Source: Cellvibrio sp. pealriver (lineage in GTDB: Bacteria > Pseudomonadota > Gammaproteobacteria > Pseudomonadales > Cellvibrionaceae). From it: a stretch of 64,000 bases of DNA. Location of the stretch: positions 1,827,149 through 1,891,148 of the forward strand of contig NZ_KQ236688.1 in assembly GCF_001183545.1 (NCBI RefSeq), written 5' to 3'. The notes under the pieces are model-generated. The model worked only from the letters and a program-made list of their open reading frames with translations. It did not search any database and was not told the DNA's origin. Both the position numbers and the translations under genes were made by a program. This document shows positions 62,507 through 64,000 of this stretch, one piece after another; the stretch's first letter is position 1, and each line of letters opens with the position of its first letter.

Positions 62507-63463
62507 ATGACATCCCCCGCTGCTCACCAAAATATCCGGGTAAAACTGGAAAACAGTCAACTGCTGCTCATCTCTGGAGCGGATGCAGGAAAATTCCTGC
62601 AAGGCCAAGTCACCTGTGATGTGCGTGAGCTGGCCAACCCCATCACCCGGCTTGGCACACAATGCAACCCCAAGGGCCGTATCCTGTTAAGTTTTCGCGC
62701 GCTGCAGATGGATGCGGAAACCATCGCTTTGCGAATTCCAACATCAATGTTGGATAAAGCAAAGGTATCGCTCGGTAAATACATTGTGTTTTCAAAAGCC
62801 AAACTGGTGGATGCGCGCGACCGTTATCAACTGCTGGGGCTTTATGGTGAAACCGCAGACGAGGTTGCGGCGCAATGGTTTGGCAAACTGCCCGCTGAAA
62901 TCGACGGTTGGGTTGAGAAAGATGGCAGCTACCTTATCCAATTGGCAGCAAACCGCTATGAATGCTGGATGTCATCGGAACATATCGAACGTATTACCCA
63001 AGGGTTTGCAGCACAAACGGTCGAGCAGGACATCAACGCCTGGCAATTGCTCGATATACAAGCCGGTATCGCCAGCATCATTCCCGAGACCATTGAACTC
63101 TTTACGCCGCAAGAGATTAATTACCAGTTAATCGGCGGGGTTAATTTTCGCAAGGGCTGCTACACCGGCCAGGAAATTGTGGCGCGCCTGCATTATCGCG
63201 GCAAACTCAAACGCCATATGTACCGCTTTGCCAGTATCGGACAAACATTACCCGCGCCAGGCAGTGTATTGGTCAATTCAAAAACCCAGCAAGCATGTGG
63301 TCATCTCGTTGCGGCTGCCTCCACAGAAGGCAATTCATTTGAAATGCTGGTATCGCTTCTGGATGAACAATTGGATGAGGTACAACTGGAAGGCCGCCCG
63401 GAAAAATTAAGCCTGATGCCGCTTCCCTATGCTATACCTACAGCAGAAGAAAAAACTGAATAG
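62507..63463 (+). CDS. ygfZ: YgfZ/GcvT-like folate-binding Fe-S protein
   Basis: The 318-residue protein has the YgfZ signature KGCYTGQEIVARLHYRGK near residues 222-239 with the reactive cysteine, and a GcvT-like N-terminal fold (GADAGKFLQGQVTCDVREL). It helps iron-sulfur protein activity and tRNA modification through folate. Divergent from sdhE, as in many gammaproteobacteria. AT-rich upstream region carries its promoter, not placed. Confidence 0.94.
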   Translation: MTSPAAHQNIRVKLENSQLLLISGADAGKFLQGQVTCDVRELANPITRLGTQCNPKGRILLSFRALQMDAETIALRIPTSMLDKAKVSLGKYIVFSKAKLVDARDRYQLLGLYGETADEVAAQWFGKLPAEIDGWVEKDGSYLIQLAANRYECWMSSEHIERITQGFAAQTVEQDINAWQLLDIQAGIASIIPETIELFTPQEINYQLIGGVNFRKGCYTGQEIVARLHYRGKLKRHMYRFASIGQTLPAPGSVLVNSKTQQACGHLVAAASTEGNSFEMLVSLLDEQLDEVQLEGRPEKLSLMPLPYAIPTAEEKTE

Positions 63464-63481
63464 GCTTATGTAGGATCAAGA

Positions 63482-64000
63482 ATGAACCCCATTGTTGAGA
63501 AAGTCCGCCAGGAAATCATCACAGCGATCAAAAACGATCAGCTTGTATTACCCACCTTGCCGGAGGTTGCCCTAAAGGTCAGGGAAGTCGCCGATGATCC
63601 CGATGCCGATATTGAAAAATTAACCACTGTAATTGGCAATGATGCTGCATTGAGTGCGCGGATTATTCGCGTTGCCAACAGCCCGCTTTTACGCGCCAGC
63701 CGCGCGATTGAAGATTTACGTACCGCGCTTATGCGCTTGGGCATTCAGTACACCTGCAATATCGCGACAGGTTTGGCGATGGAACAAATGTTTCAGGCGA
63801 CATCCGATTTAGTCGATATGCGCATGCGTGATGTCTGGAGCCGCTCCAGTGAAGTCGCAGGCATTAGCCATGTATTGTGCAAACATTACACGCGCCTGCG
63901 TCCGGATCAGGCAACCCTCGCAGGCTTGGTGCATAAGATCGGGGTTTTGCCAATCCTGACTTACGCAGAAGACCACCCGGCATTACTCAAAGACAGCCTG
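63482..64000 (+). CDS. HDOD-domain protein, 5' part (cut by window edge)
   Basis: The first 173 codons of an HDOD protein, starting MNPIVEKVRQEI after AGGA at six bases. The domain begins near residue 20 (LPTLPEVALKVREVADDPDADIEKL) and shows the typical IGNDAALSARIIRVANSP. HDOD proteins act in signal transduction and cell cycle or motility control. It starts 18 bases after ygfZ, so the two may be co-transcribed. What follows the domain lies outside the window. Confidence 0.92.
   Translation, partial: MNPIVEKVRQEIITAIKNDQLVLPTLPEVALKVREVADDPDADIEKLTTVIGNDAALSARIIRVANSPLLRASRAIEDLRTALMRLGIQYTCNIATGLAMEQMFQATSDLVDMRMRDVWSRSSEVAGISHVLCKHYTRLRPDQATLAGLVHKIGVLPILTYAEDHPALLKDSL

Noticed and set aside
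1..64000. CRISPR arrays, insertion sequences, prophage or integrase genes
   Set aside because: None seen: no spaced repeats, no transposase-like proteins and no attachment-site duplications at the tRNA genes.

Overview
The window looks like chromosomal DNA of a free-living gammaproteobacterium close to Cellvibrio/Pseudomonas (Cellvibrionaceae-like). This rests on gene content: the large NAD-dependent glutamate dehydrogenase, a MoxR/DUF58/VWA/BatD operon, an AlgU-MucA-MucB-type envelope-stress operon, an Anr/FNR regulator with Fe-S cysteines, the AddAB-like pair of a 'probable DNA repair protein' nuclease and a UvrD-type helicase, and hexuronate and galactose functions. No phage, insertion sequence or CRISPR array was seen. 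Almost all of the DNA is ordinary housekeeping or accessory gene content.

Layout. 1-1135 is the 5' part of an NAD-glutamate dehydrogenase gene (minus, cut by the window edge). 1332-8718 is a six-gene plus-strand Bat-like operon (MoxR ATPase, DUF58, DUF4381, VWA, VWA-TPR, BatD). It converges on a minus-strand chemoreceptor and a membrane-anchored NIT-like helical protein. 10890-16733 is a minus-strand run: pepN, a DUF1315 gene, a GlpG rhomboid, a metallophosphoesterase and NAD kinase. 16856-21485 holds a DUF1853 gene, a double cNMP-binding/rhodanese protein, a PLP deaminase-like enzyme and a coiled-coil protein. 21786-22470 holds tRNA-Val and tRNA-Asp, flanked by two tiny candidate ORFs and a strongly structured leader. 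22510-29378 holds an orphan histidine kinase with a cysteine-rich lipoprotein, trmA, a GNAT gene, a DUF2489 gene, rmuC and murI.

29554-31079 is a minus-strand operon of three envelope lipoproteins (DUF4398, DUF4398-OmpA, BON). A hexuronate-type MFS transporter follows, then the AddB-like and AddA-like genes (33203-39573). 39521-44705 is a minus-strand stretch with a renalase-like oxidoreductase, an uncharacterised membrane-protein/lipoprotein pair, a peroxiredoxin, a DUF1349 protein and a metallo-beta-lactamase-fold hydrolase divergent from a TetR regulator. 45588-48937 holds a cold-shock protein, anr, DUF4202 and SirB-like genes and a secreted protein with a CRP/FNR-type site. 49025-53569 holds trhO, bolA, galK and galT. 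53740-55924 holds dgkA, a PAP2 phosphatase and an MJ1255-type glycosyltransferase. 55927-59534 is the RpoE-MucA-MucB-RseC-ArfB operon. The window ends with nadB, ygfX-sdhE, ygfZ and the start of an HDOD gene.

The genes link through envelope stress. Three places show a GAAC-type -35 followed by exactly 16 bases and a TC-starting -10: upstream of rpoE, between rpoE and mucA, and just upstream of the DUF4398/OmpA/BON operon. This suggests that the sigma factor drives its own operon and the lipoprotein operon. Anr, found here with all four cluster cysteines, could act on the symmetric CRP/FNR site at 48358-48371. The most unusual items are the structured leader with a 27-codon acidic ORF next to the tRNA genes, the split chemoreceptor-like pair, the unknown lipoprotein/membrane pair at 40693-41986, and the two 12-bp in-frame repeat arrays in the AddA-like gene.
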